A stretch of 64,000 bases of DNA from Pigoraptor vietnamica. Taxonomy: Eukaryota; Opisthokonta; Filasterea. Shown here one piece after another: positions 1-9,647 of this stretch (its first letter is position 1; each line of letters begins with the position of its first letter). The position numbers and the translations under genes were made by a program. The DNA lies in the NCBI GenBank assembly GCA_943704525.1, contig CALSCQ010002712.1:332-64331 (forward strand), written 5' to 3'. Below the pieces are notes generated by a model. It was given only the letters and a program-made list of their open reading frames with translations. It did not search any database and was not told where the DNA came from.

Positions 1-1439
1 GGGGGGGGACGATAGGGACGCTCTAGATAAAACACACCCGAACCCCTTGTCTTCACAAAGGCAGTTATGTTCAAACGAAAGGAGAACACACACAAAGCAC
101 GCCGCACCTTGTAGTCCTCACTATCCCGCACGGCCGGGTCCACCCCGTCGTCGTTCGATCCCTCGTCGCTCTCGTCCGAAGACATCGGAACCTCCGGCGC
201 AACGCCGCCGCCATGTCCGGACGCCGCATGGCCGCCCGTCCGCTTGCGCTTCGTGGGCTTGCGCGCGTGGTTGAGGTAGTTCGGAACGCGGCCGGGGACG
301 GGCAGACCGGCCTTGGCTAGCTTAATGAAGAACTTTTGCACGCGACTCGCGACCTGCCGCGGCGTCCGCGTGCCCATCTCCCGCGATATTTTCAGGAAGC
401 GGTTCGTCTCCACCTCCTCGCTCGGGTACTTGATAAGTAGTTCCTCCAGCTGCGTCTGCTCCGCCGCCGTCCACGGGAGGTTGAACGTCTTGGGCTTCGC
501 CGGGTCGTAAGAACGGCCCCGAACGAGTTCGCCCGGACGCGGCTCTGGCAGGGATGAGACGTCCGCGTCCACTCCGCGAAATGAGTGCTGCGCAGGAAGC
601 GACAGCGATGACGAAATGACGCCGATCTTCGGCGCTTGCGGTTGCGGCGGGATCGAAGGCGATCGCACGCTCTCGCGGGGCGGTTGAAAGTCTCCGGTTC
701 CTGCTGCCGTTGTTGGCGGCACAGGCGCCGGCGGTTGCTCCAACTTGACGGAAGCAGGCCGGCTGGGTGCCGTCGACTCCCTCTTGCGCGCAGCCATGGT
801 CCCCACCTGCGACCGCGTGAGGTGCCCGTGCGCTGACATGAGCGTCATGTCCACTGGCGGCACCGCAACGACGCGCTGCGGCTGCGGAAGCGCGACTGCG
901 CCACGACGCAGCTCGTCCACAAAGGCAAGGGGATCGGCAATCGCGCGATTCCGCGCGGTTGCCAGCGCGTCAATGTCCTTGAGCACTTGCGCCCGCTGCG
1001 CCTCAAGGGCCACGAGCGCGCGAAGGAGCTGCTGGTAGTCATGGTAGCCGAGAAGAACGGCGGCGTCTGTGTAGTTCGCGCCCTCTTCTTCCTCGGCACC
1101 TCCCCCCGCATCACCCGTGGTCGCAGGCTGCTGCACAGCCTCGCTTGCATCGCGTGTGCCCGAGTCAGCCCCCTCTTCCTCCCGCCCGTCTTCTTCCTCG
1201 CCCTCCTCTTCTCTCTTCCCGTCCCCGCCCCCCTCGGAGCTTCTGGAGTCTAAAGACATCGCGTCAGAGTTCCCCCGTGGGTCGCTGCTGTCCTCCGCGC
1301 CGTGCGCCAACGACATCGCAGCCCCTTCGTCGCCGTCGAGCAGACCGTCCCTCCCTTCACGCGCAGGGACACCCTTGCTGGGCGCGTCCATGGGGGCCAA
1401 CATTAAGCCCCTGGGGCCGCCTGCGCTATCGCTGGTCAT
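1..1439 (-). CDS. ZZZ3: ZZZ3-like SANT/Myb protein of the ATAC complex, 3' part outside the window
   Basis: In animals ZZZ3 is the histone-reading subunit of the ATAC acetyltransferase complex in the nucleus. The frame opens at an ATG at 1439 and is uninterrupted to about 108, giving 444 residues. A donor (AAG|GTGCGG) then starts an intron that runs off the left edge. Residues about 320-385 form a SANT/Myb repeat (starting FNLPWTAAEQ, then QVASRVQKFFIKL and GLPVPGR), which is the characteristic ZZZ3 version. Upstream lie an acidic Glu-rich tract and a short region around LLGYHDYQQLL and IADPLAFVDELRR that fits the coiled coil before the Myb domain. The ZZ zinc finger expected after the Myb repeat would lie beyond base 1. 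It is head to head with a damaged copy of the KH-PLD gene because the shared promoter was duplicated. Identity is sure for the Myb part; the start is inferred. Confidence 0.88.
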   Translation of the reverse strand, partial: MTSDSAGGPRGLMLAPMDAPSKGVPAREGRDGLLDGDEGAAMSLAHGAEDSSDPRGNSDAMSLDSRSSEGGGDGKREEEGEEEDGREEEGADSGTRDASEAVQQPATTGDAGGGAEEEEGANYTDAAVLLGYHDYQQLLRALVALEAQRAQVLKDIDALATARNRAIADPLAFVDELRRGAVALPQPQRVVAVPPVDMTLMSAHGHLTRSQVGTMAARKRESTAPSRPASVKLEQPPAPVPPTTAAGTGDFQPPRESVRSPSIPPQPQAPKIGVISSSLSLPAQHSFRGVDADVSSLPEPRPGELVRGRSYDPAKPKTFNLPWTAAEQTQLEELLIKYPSEEVETNRFLKISREMGTRTPRQVASRVQKFFIKLAKAGLPVPGRVPNYLNHARKPTKRKRTGGHAASGHGGGVAPEVPMSSDESDEGSNDDGVDPAVRDSEDYKVRRALCVFSFRLNITAFVKTRGSGVFYLERPYRPP

Positions 1440-1829
1440 TTTTGCGCGGGAACGGACGCGTGCGCGCCATTCGCCGTCAGATGCAGTGCACGTCGCGCCA
1501 ACAGGATCACACGAACGCTATGGAGAGAGGAAGGCGCATGGAGAGTGTAGCACACTGAACGCGGAAGCCAATGTTAGAAGGCACGCAAGGGCTGAAAAAA
1601 CAGACCCGGCCTTTGGCAAATTCGGAACAGTCGAGTAACGCGACTGCACATCCGGGGCGTCATCGTCTTTCGCAAAGGATCCCTGTCTATATTCGTGTGT
1701 GGCAGAGGTCGGCGATTTTTAACTCTGGTTGCTCCACCATGCACTCTCCGGTTTGGAGAGTGTAGGTGTGGCTGTCACGGGCCAGGTAACAGCGTTGGAC
1801 GTTTGTGCACGCCCACACGCGCGATGAAC
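1440..1829. promoter_or_regulatory. 5' interval of ZZZ3, copy A of a bidirectional promoter
   Basis: 390 bp separate the ZZZ3 start at 1439 from the ATG of the damaged KH copy at 1830. The matching interval in copy B (2727-3130) is 404 bp, so the ancestral head-to-head spacing was about 0.4 kb. No clear TATA box or named site is visible. A promoter role is inferred from geometry only. Confidence 0.5.
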
Positions 1830-2153
1830 ATGACGACCCTCGTGCTTCAGGTGCCGAAGGCTGCGCACTAGTCTTTAAGATCGTCGGCAAGGGCGGCGAA
1901 GTTGCCAAGGCTCTTGAGGACTCGCTTGGCGTGAAAATCAAGGTATGCAAAGTGCAGTGACACAGTGCTTTGCGGCATCCTCGCGATGCTATTGTACCTG
2001 GTAAGACTGCGACCGACGTCTTATTTTGTGGCGGCATTTTGTGTGTCGTAGGTCCCTCCCAAGGACAGTCCGAGTCTAGAGGTCGTTGTGCTCGGCGAGC
2101 CGTCGCGCGTGGAGAAGGCGCACCGCGAGATTAACAGCCTTGTCGGCTTCAAG
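1830..2153 (+). pseudogene. Truncated duplicate of KH-PLD exons 1-2
   Basis: This copies the first two coding exons of the gene at 3131-5229. Exon-1 copy is 1830-1942, with a normal GT donor (GTATGC); exon-2 copy is 2052-2153, with the same length as the working exon. A 5-bp insertion after codon 13 (TAGTC) brings in an immediate stop, and similarity ends just after exon 2, so no PLD domain follows. The intron is nearly identical to the working one, which points to a recent event. A short transcript could still be made, but not the full protein. Confidence 0.85.
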
Positions 2154-2182
2154 GTGCCTATACATCTGGAAGATAACAGTCA

Positions 2183-2499
2183 TCATAGAATCGCACGGTT
2201 TTGCACGACGACACCCGTCTTCGGCCATCGCGCCAAGGTGTCGGTCAGCCCGTCATCCAGCGCCGTGCTCGCGGGGAAAGCGCGCCAGTCGCGCGCAAAG
2301 TACACCTTCGTGGCCTCGTCCGTGACGACGGCGCGAAGGCAGTGCAGTCGTGCACTTCCGCGTGGGTCGCATTGAGCGAGTCAGGCGACGGCGCGAATCG
2401 CCTCTGCACGCGCAGATGCACCGTCGCCGATCGGAGCGTCCCCGAAGATGATACGTCCGATACCTCCGCCCGCGTGGCCGCGCTGCAGTCACCCTCAAG

Positions 2500-2500
<1 letters not shown>
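2183..2500 (-). other. Unassigned open stretch with protein-like composition
   Basis: About 100 codons are open on the minus strand between the duplication copies, ending at a TGA near 2183 and abutting the poly-C tract. Composition resembles real coding sequence here (for example the piece TKVYFARDWRAFPAS). I do not recognise it, and it has no credible start or partner exon. It may be a fragment of a gene carried in with the duplication junction, or chance in GC-rich DNA. Confidence 0.25.

Positions 2501-2501
<1 letters not shown>

Positions 2502-2539
<38 letters not shown>
2502..2539. repeat. Poly-C tract, about 38 bp
   Basis: An unbroken C run lies inside the filler between the two duplication copies. 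It is the only homopolymer of this size in the window. Its length may be an assembly estimate. Confidence 0.9.
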
Positions 2540-2541
<2 letters not shown>

Positions 2542-2682
2542 TCCCGCCGTTGCTCATTACGCAGTCCTTCGACGAGGGCACGTCCAACAGATCCAGTAGC
2601 TGACGGCCCTCGTGTTGTCGCGGACGCCCATCTCTGACCGACTCCGTCCGGCGTCGCCATCGCCCTGGCGCCCAACGCTTGG

Positions 2683-2726
2683 CCAATTTTAAGCCCCCGT
2701 GGGCCGCCTGCGCTATCGCTGGTCAT
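2683..2726 (-). pseudogene. ZZZ3 5' stub
   Basis: A minus-strand ATG at 2726 begins with the same first twelve residues as ZZZ3 (MTSDSAGGPRGL), after which all similarity stops. The frame then runs on through unrelated sequence into the poly-C tract. It is the residue of a second ZZZ3 start produced by the duplication. Confidence 0.75.
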
Positions 2727-3130
2727 TTTTGCGCGGGAACGGACGCGTGCCGCACAGTTTGAACGTGGAATCGCCAAACGGTAGAAAGTGAGTGTCTTGA
2801 ACCAAGGGACAGAAACAGAGAGACTTAACATCCGGGGTAGAGTTGCTTTGTACCTTTGCCGACTCGTCGCAAATTCAGGGTGGTCTCTGGGTGAGACGTG
2901 CATGACTGGTGCATGCGTGCTAGTGGAGCTGCCTCCTTCTCGCCGTTGCTCTCACTTGTAAGCCTGCAGCAACTCCAACTTCGCGTGTGTGACAGAGACC
3001 CGTCACCTTTTTTTCAATATCTTTGGCGCCCACACAATCGTCACACTCTCCGGCTTTTTGAGTGGGCGTGGCTCGTCTGCAATCTGTAACACCCGTTGGA
3101 CGTTGTGTGCACGAGCACACGGCGAGCAAC
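2727..3130. promoter_or_regulatory. 5' interval of the KH-PLD gene, copy B
   Basis: 404 bp lie upstream of the working KH-PLD start. Comparison with 1440-1829 shows an identical first 25 bp on the ZZZ3 side and similarity again over the last roughly 100 bp. The middle has diverged. No named transcription-factor site is supported. Confidence 0.45.
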
Positions 3131-5229
3131 ATGACGACCCTGGTGCTTCAGGTGCCGAAGGCTGCGCACTTTAAGATCGTCGGCAAGGGCGGCGAAGTTG
3201 CCAAGGCTCTTGAGGACTCGCTTGGCGTGAAAATCAAGGCACGCAAAGTGCAGTGACACTGTGCTTGCGGCATCCTCGCGATGCTATTGTACTAAGACTG
3301 CGACCGACGTCTTATTTTGTGGCGGCATTTTGTGTGTCGTAGGTCCCTCCCAAGGACAGTCCGAGTCTAGAGGTCGTTGTGCTCGGCGAGCCGTCGCGCG
3401 TGGAGAAGGCGCACCGCGAGATTAACAGCCTCGTCGGCTTCAAGGTGCCTATACTATCTGGAAGATGGCATTATTTCTTAATGCGTGTTCGTACCTTCGT
3501 GTGGAGATGTGTGTGTGTGTGTGCGTGTGCGCGTGTGTGTGTGTGTGTGTGTGTGTGCGTGCGTTATGCTCTGTGTGTGTGTGTGTGTGTGCATGCTCTG
3601 TGTGTGTGTGTGTGTGTGTGCATGCTCTGTGTGTGTGTGTGTGTGTGTGTTTGTGTGCGTGCGTGCTGTGTGCCTGCTTGCATGGTCTGTTTGAGGGCAT
3701 AACACGCGCTTCGCGGTGCAGGTCGGTCCGGACCCTATCGCCACTGCGCATTATGACATCCCTTCGGCCGCATTCGGTGCAATTATCGGCAAGGGGGGCG
3801 AGACAGTCAAGCGCTTGCAAGCAACGACGGGTGCGTGGGAGCTCTGAGAGCCTTGGAGCAGGCCGATAGTTACGTGCACACGCGCGCACTGCCGCCATTG
3901 CTTGCGCATCTATGCAACCCTATGTGCATCTTAGATCCCTCACGACCCCGTCGTTCACAGGCGTGTGCATCGACTTCCCTCGACCTGATTCGCCGTCGCG
4001 CTATGTGTCCATCACGGGATCGCGCGCGTGCATTAGCGCTGCGGAGGCTGAAATCGAGCGCCTCTTGAGCCAATCGGTGCGTGTCACATGCAGCTCTCGA
4101 CGATCGCTTTCCTTCTCTCTGTGTCACAGCATGCACTCCCTTTTGCGTTCTTAGTCCCACTTTTGAGGCGGACTTATATGCAACACGTATTTTTGAGTTT
4201 ACGTTTTCTGCTCACTCGGGCCCTCTGCCATGAACAGCTCAAGCGTGTCACGCTCGAAGAACAAGCCGCCTCCAAGCCAAAGCCGAAGAAGGATATTGTG
4301 TCGGTGCGTTGCGGTGTAGTGACCATTGGGTTGGAGTTTCAGAAGTAGTTCGTTTACCGACCTGTTTTACGTTGGGTCACTGTCGCGCGCGTCCGTATCA
4401 CTCCCCTGCGCGTGTGCCGTTGAGCTAATGCCAACTTTGGTCCGACGTTGCTCGCGTGCAGAAGCCCATTAACATATCGCTGTTCTTTCCGGACACCAAT
4501 CCCACCGACGGGTGGAACTTTGACGTGTTCCTCGACCACCTCAGCGCCGCCACGTGGGTCGTTGCGCCAAGTCGCACTCGTACGCGCATGCATACGCGCA
4601 GAGTTCTAAATTGTTGTGTCATGCGTCGAATGCACACATTGTGTCACGCGTTCTCATCCACTCCCGATCATTCCCTCTCTCTCTTCCCGCGCGCAGCAAG
4701 ACGCTCGACATATGCGTGTTCACAATCACGGACGACCGCATTGCGTCGGTCATTCAGGACGCACACCTCACGGGCGTGAGGGTCCGCATCATCACCGATA
4801 ACGAAACAGTGTCGAACGTCGGCTCAGACATTGCGCGCCTTCGCAAGATGGGCGTCGCCGTCAAGACTGACAAGACGCAGAAGCTCATGCACCACAAGGT
4901 GGGATTTTCCCACGGGCTGCCTGTCCCTTTGCAAGGCTTTGACGTTTGCATGAGGATAGTCGTTCGTTACGACGTGCCTGTGGGTGCCGTGAGCAACGTC
5001 CGAGCACCTCTTCCTTCCCTTTCCTTACTTCCTTCTCCCTCCCCCTACCCTTGGAGTGCAGTTTGCGGTTGTGGATAGCGCGCTTCTCCTCAACGGCAGC
5101 CTCAACTGGACGCGCTCCGCGGCGAACGACAACTTTGAGAACGTCATGATCACAAACAGCCGCGAGTTTGTTACTGCTTTCCAGAAGGAGTTTGACCGAA
5201 TGTGGGCCGACAAGGCCAACTTTCAATAG
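3131..5229 (+). CDS. KH-KH-PLD6 (Zucchini/MitoPLD) fusion protein
   Basis: Eight exons: 3131-3238, 3343-3444, 3722-3830, 3961-4076, 4238-4303, 4462-4553, 4697-4898, 5062-5229; 320 residues. Residues 1-70 form a KH-like unit (FKIVGKGGEV) and residues about 71-145 a second, clear KH domain (AIIGKGGETVKRLQ). A charged linker follows, then a phospholipase-D-type domain from about 165 with one HKD motif (HHKFAVVD) and the GSLNWT signature of PLD6/Zucchini. One HKD per chain implies a homodimer, as in PLD6. In animals PLD6 acts on the outer mitochondrial membrane in piRNA processing beside the KH protein TDRKH. No N-terminal membrane anchor is visible here. Intron 1 has a GC donor (AAG|GCACGC); a GT donor nine bases on would add three residues. 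Domain identity is firm; a role in small RNA is inference. Confidence 0.9.
3508..3664 (+). repeat. GT microsatellite in KH-PLD intron 2
   Basis: Interrupted GT repeats with CATGCTCT spacers fill much of the second intron. GT is on the sense strand of the gene. Confidence 0.95.
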
Positions 5230-5662
5230 GACGAGCGAGAACGAGGCCTGGTCGCGTGCACCACACGTCTACATGCTGGAAACCAACACGCACGCGCAGT
5301 CGTTTGCAGTGATGGGCTTGGTGCGACACCATTGCGCCAGGCGCTAAACAGTGACCCTTGAAGCGCCATCGCCGCGCGTGTATGTGTGGGTGAACGCGTC
5401 TGGTGAAGAAACGCGCGGTTGTGTGGCGGCCCGCTCTTGCAGGACCACACGCTCTGACACAAACGGCTGCAGAGTGCTTGCCATGTTTGCGTTTTTCGGC
5501 AGCGCATTTTATTCACAAGGCACTCAAAACTCTTAAGAGGATTGCGGGTACTCGAGGCGCTCTCCGACGAACACTTTAGAACAAACGCCGCACACACAGC
5601 ACAAGGGCGCAGTCATGACTACGTCGACGTCGCCAGAAGGCAAGCAAGGCCTGGCTGAGTTT
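5230..5662. other. Tail-to-tail interval, no gene seen
   Basis: 433 bp between the ends of KH-PLD (+) and the unrecognised gene (-). Open frames here are short and lack family similarity. It presumably holds the two 3' UTRs. Confidence 0.5.
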
Positions 5663-6405
5663 CTAGCCCACGTTATCGTCCGAGTCTGCGTTCCAACCGT
5701 CTGCGGAAAAACCGGCGCCATCGATCTCGACAAACTCGCCCTCAGAGGGAGGCTCCCTTTCCACCGAAATGACGTCGCCTGCCCACGTGCCCACAAGGTG
5801 CCGCTTGCGGTGGTACTCTGGATGCGAACGTGCCAGCGTCAAGAGAGGAAGGGGGTGGATTCGAAGGCCCCTGGCGGTAACGGGCACGGTACGCTTGTCG
5901 ATAAACTCGCCCTTCGTATGGTTCACGACAAAGGGGTATTCCCTCGTATCGTACTCAAGAACACGCTGGCCTATCCTCGCGCACGGGATCTTCTTGTCTT
6001 CGTGTTCGTCGCAGCACAGGCGGTAGAGGGTCTTGCCGGTGTCCTCCCAATTGGCGTCGTTGTCACTCGCCCACACAACCCGCGCCTTCAGTTGTGAAAT
6101 GCATACTCGGGCGACAGATTCGCCTCGAAAGCAGCCAGCGACTCGTAGGGATCGCAAATCCCAGCGCTGGCGAGCATCTGCAGCAGGACAGACTCCCTCT
6201 GGGCTTCCTCGCTCGCCAGCCAGTCCCCCGCAGGCATCTGGTACGGTGCGAGCCAGTGAATCAGCGTGTTCATGCCGTCAAAGCGCATCCACGCGAGCAC
6301 CGTGTGCTTGGCGTCCATCTCCTCCCGACGGAGAGAGAATGACGGGCACGTAGTAGACGCCCATGGTGGCTTCCAACTTTGCGCAGGCGCGGCGTCAAGA
6401 GGCAA
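5663..6405 (-). CDS. Unrecognised protein, gene model incomplete
   Basis: Two well-formed minus-strand coding stretches lie in different frames. The 5' part runs from an ATG at 6405 (or 6318) to about 6088, with Trp-rich text such as MDAKHTVLAWMRFDGMNTL. The 3' part runs from about 6120 to a stop at 5663, with LYRLCCDEHED, HRKRHLVGTWAGDVISVE and an acidic tail. An intron of roughly 40-75 nt ending in GCGAG near 6075 would join them in phase; a frameshift is the other possibility. I do not recognise the family. The gene shares its 5' interval with WDCP, which fits the head-to-head pattern of the window and supports its being real. Confidence 0.5.
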
Positions 6406-6544
6406 GACTGTGAGGTTCAGCTTTTTTTTTTTTTTTTTTGGGTAACGTTACACTTGTTACTGAAATGTTACCTGCCTGCCGTCTGCCGGTTCAGAAAAAC
6501 GCGTTTTCACGCACGACCGCCTTGTTCGGTCCTTCGTGCTCGCA
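6406..6544. promoter_or_regulatory. Short divergent 5' interval with an 18-bp poly-T run
   Basis: 139 bp lie between the unrecognised gene and WDCP. It contains T18 at 6422-6439, a dA:dT tract of the kind that excludes nucleosomes, and then GTAACGTTAC. A bidirectional promoter is inferred from position. Confidence 0.5.
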
Positions 6545-9244
6545 ATGGGAGACAGTCGCGCCGTGGCGGCCTTAGGGCGCGCCATCTTGCGCACAAGCCG
6601 CGTAAACCTCCTTTCCCAAGGTACCTGGCTCTTCTGTGTTGTTCCGCTTGCCCTTTCTTTCGCGCTCACCCTCTCACACTGGGGCAGCTTTCTGCGCGGG
6701 CTTGGGGCTTGCTGTGTGCGATGGGCGCTCTCTGTGGATCGAGAGAGTGGTGACGGGCGCCGATGGAGTGTCGTCCTCCGGGCGCGTAGCTGTCGATAAC
6801 GATGCCAGGTACGCCGTACGCAACGTGCCCGGACTTTTTGGGCACAACCGTCCGCGTGTCGTTCACACTTTCCGACAATAGGGACGTCGTGGCGCTCTGT
6901 TGGTCGGCCCCCATTCTCGACGGGGCGCCGATCTCCTCTTCTCCCTCTCATCTACTCGCGGCTGTGCACGGGAATCGCGTGAGGCTCTATGGCGCGAGCG
7001 GAGTGGACGACGCCGTCGCTGTTGGTGACGCCGGTAGCATCGACTGCTGCGGACGGGCGCTCGGCGCGTCGTGGCACCCGTCGCAGTGCGCACTCGCCGT
7101 ATCCTACGCTGGTTTTAGATCATTTGCGCCATCCATGCTGCGAACCGCCTCTGCCCGCTGAAGGCGTACTTTCCGCGCTTTTATGAGACTATTGATTTCT
7201 GTACCCCAAGTCGTCACCACGAAGCTTTCCTTGACTGTCTCTGTGTGGATGTGCCGCGTGTTCAGGTGGTCGATGGCGCAGGAGTGTCGGTGCATTTTCG
7301 CAAGGGTGGCGGTGCACTGTCGGCCGCCGCGCTCTGCATAGCGAGGCTATCGGCGCCACCCAAGGTACGGGACCAGTGGATCCGTCGCTGTGCCGCCCAT
7401 TCTTCAGCCCGTTGTGTGCGTCGTGCTTCATCGCTCACGCCGTGGCCTCCTTGTTTGGCAGGAGCGGATGCGGTGCGCCGCGTGGACGCCAAACGGCCTC
7501 TTCTTGCTCGTGTAAGTCCCGCTCGATATAGTGGCGGGTTATAATGGCTACAGTGCGTGCGTGTGTTCGCGCTCCACCGAAGGATGCCCACTTACATGCT
7601 GTGGCCGCCCCAGTTGTTTTGAGAGTCGTCTCTTACTCGCTCGGTGGGACGGCGTGGACCTGCGCGAGGTGTGTAATAGGACACGAATGCGTGAGGTTTC
7701 TCGTCGGTGGTGCGTGCGCGTCTTTTTTGACGAGACGACACAGCGTGCACACGTTGGCGACGCCAATCCTCTTTCTCGTTAAGCATCCCGGTCACAAATA
7801 GCGCGCATGAATGCCGCCAAATTGAGCAAACGAGCATTCGTGTGCGTCTCACTCGCAGGCGGCGTCGGTTTCGATGCCCTTTGGCGTTGGTCGCGTGAGC
7901 ACCCTCTGCTTCGATTCGTCCGCGTCCCCTCTGGACGAAATATCGCTAGCTGTAGTGGCCACCGAGGCGCCCGAGGGGCAGCTGACGTCCGGTGGCGCCG
8001 ACTTGTTTGAGCCTGCTTTTGACCGCCCGGATGTCTTGCCCACTGACGGAAGCTTCTCTGTGAATGGGAACGGCATTCTGCGCATTGCGGCGGGCCCTCA
8101 GGGTAACACGTCGTCGGCATTCGCGTTTCGAAGAAAGGTGAGAGAGAGGAGTGTCTCTTTAAGCACGTCCATTTCTCCTAGGACTCTCTGAATGGTGCCG
8201 GCCTATTGCGACGGACTGCGTAAGCTGCATTGGTTCAATAATTGTCAACCTTGTGCAGGATGTGTCCTCCACCACAGCGGCTGTTTTGTTGGTCTCGGTC
8301 TGTGCGGCGAATGGGGACGTACAGCTCGCTCTGCGCGCGGAGGCCGCCGTGTCCGGCATCCTGTTCCCGGACCTTGTTGCATTCGACGGGGTGCGTAGAA
8401 ATCCTGACATTATGCAAGTTTGGTGCGGCGCTACACATTTTTTTTTTCACCTAACGCCCGTTGCTGTGCAGGAAAGGGTATACGCTGGCAGCAACGCCAC
8501 CAAGGACGTGCACGAGTACCGCGTGGACGAAGCGTCGTTGTCGCACATACGTGTTCTGGTGGGCCTCGTGTGTATGTTCGATTTGTGCTTTTCGAATTGC
8601 AAAAAGGGTATCCGTGCAGGCCCTAACCTCGTCTCTTTCCAATGTGCATGCAGTCGCTTCCTCCAAATTCCCGGCCAAAGGGACTTGCTATTGTCCGCCA
8701 CCGCGCTGAATCGTTAGTGTGCGTCCTTGCGGGTGCCAAGCCAATTTCGACGGCACCGCTTTTTGCGGCGATCAAAGCCACCGAAGAGTACGACGTTGTG
8801 TTACAGGTGCTTGCCGTGGCGCGACATGGCGACGCTCTCCGTCAAAAAACAACGGGTTCGAAAGTCCCTTCGAGGGCGGCACTCAACGGCGCATCGCAAG
8901 CAGTCGATGGAAGTGCCGAAAGCGACAGCGGCAGTGACGACGAAATTCCATCATCGTTGCTGAGCGGACGCCTCTTGTTGCCCGGACAGGCCGACGGCCA
9001 CGGGCCACGGCTAGTAATGGAGCTCGCATCGAGCGAGCCGACGACAGCGGCGACCGCCCCGTGCCCTCCGCAAACAGTGGAGACGGGATCGAATGCGGCT
9101 GATTCTGCGACTGTGCGGGCGATTGAAGCACTCGGGGCTCGCATGGACGCTCAGTTTGCGCGCGTGTTTGCCGTGCTGTCGGACCAATCCCAACGCATCG
9201 GCCGGCTGGAGTCGGCCCTCGCGGAGGGTCGTCGAGGAAACTAA
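6545..9244 (+). CDS. WDCP: WDCP homologue (WD repeat and coiled-coil protein)
   Basis: Ten exons: 6545-6620, 6688-6808, 6882-7098, 7266-7364, 7462-7511, 7614-7668, 7859-8137, 8259-8390, 8472-8558, 8654-9244; 568 residues. Human WDCP (C2orf44) is an oligomeric protein of unclear function, known as an ALK fusion partner. Landmarks align along the length: the N-terminal leucine/basic stretch, VVALCW, GASWHPSQCAL, RMRCAAWTPNGLFLLV, GILFPDLVAFDG and RPKGLAIV. A C-terminal heptad-like segment (AIEALGARMDAQFARVF then LSDQSQRIGRLE) matches the coiled coil. WD repeats are poorly defined, as in the family. The exon at 7614-7668 is the least certain. It meets ERCC1 tail to tail. Confidence 0.85.
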
Positions 9245-9647
9245 AAGGTTGTCCTCTGTGGTCAATGCATTGCGAGACAAAAGTCATGTGAATAAGAGTC
9301 ATGAGCAGCGCGGGTGTGGGAAACGATTTCAAACAGTGCGACATCGCTGGAAGGACGCCTCGCCAAGTGTCTACGTCGCGCCTTCTATTCCCGCACCTTC
9401 AGATAATCGTACTCGTCTTCACGAGATATGAAAATATTATTATTAATAAGTCCTGTCGATTCGCAAAAGCGACCGCAGTCCACGACAGCCTGGGACTTTC
9501 CGTTTGCACTGTCACTCGGCCATAAATTGGAGAATTCGTCCGCAAACCCAAGAGACGGCCAGTGGTCGATTTACCGACGGCACGCGGGCTCCGTCGTTGC
9601 TGTTAGCCTTTTTTAAAGTCTGGCGCTGACATCGAACAACGGGCGGA
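9245..9647. other. Tail-to-tail interval of WDCP and ERCC1
   Basis: 403 bp without a supported gene. An AT-rich patch near 9428-9455 (repeated ATTATT, AATAAG) is suited to 3' processing signals. Confidence 0.5.

Larger units (their letters stand above)
1397..2165. repeat. Tandem duplication, copy A
   Basis: Left copy of a duplicated block holding the first codons of ZZZ3, the interval between divergent genes, and exons 1-2 of the KH-PLD gene. It matches 2683-3455. The ZZZ3 5' end (1397-1463 against about 2683-2750) and the KH part (from about 1835, including its intron) are nearly identical. The stretch between them has diverged strongly. In this copy ZZZ3 is intact and the KH gene is broken. 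Confidence 0.85.
2683..3455. repeat. Tandem duplication, copy B
   Basis: Right copy of the block described at 1397-2165. It starts inside ZZZ3 codon 13 and ends just after exon 2 of the KH-PLD gene. Here the KH-PLD gene is intact and ZZZ3 is cut to a stub. Confidence 0.85.

Noticed and set aside
1686-2037. Minus-strand frame over the damaged KH copy
   Set aside because: Antisense of duplicated intron and exon sequence, no conserved features.
7531-7801. A separate small gene between WDCP exons 5 and 7
   Set aside because: The piece around LLLARWDGVDLRE fits as a 55-bp WDCP exon in the right phase and position; the rest is intron.
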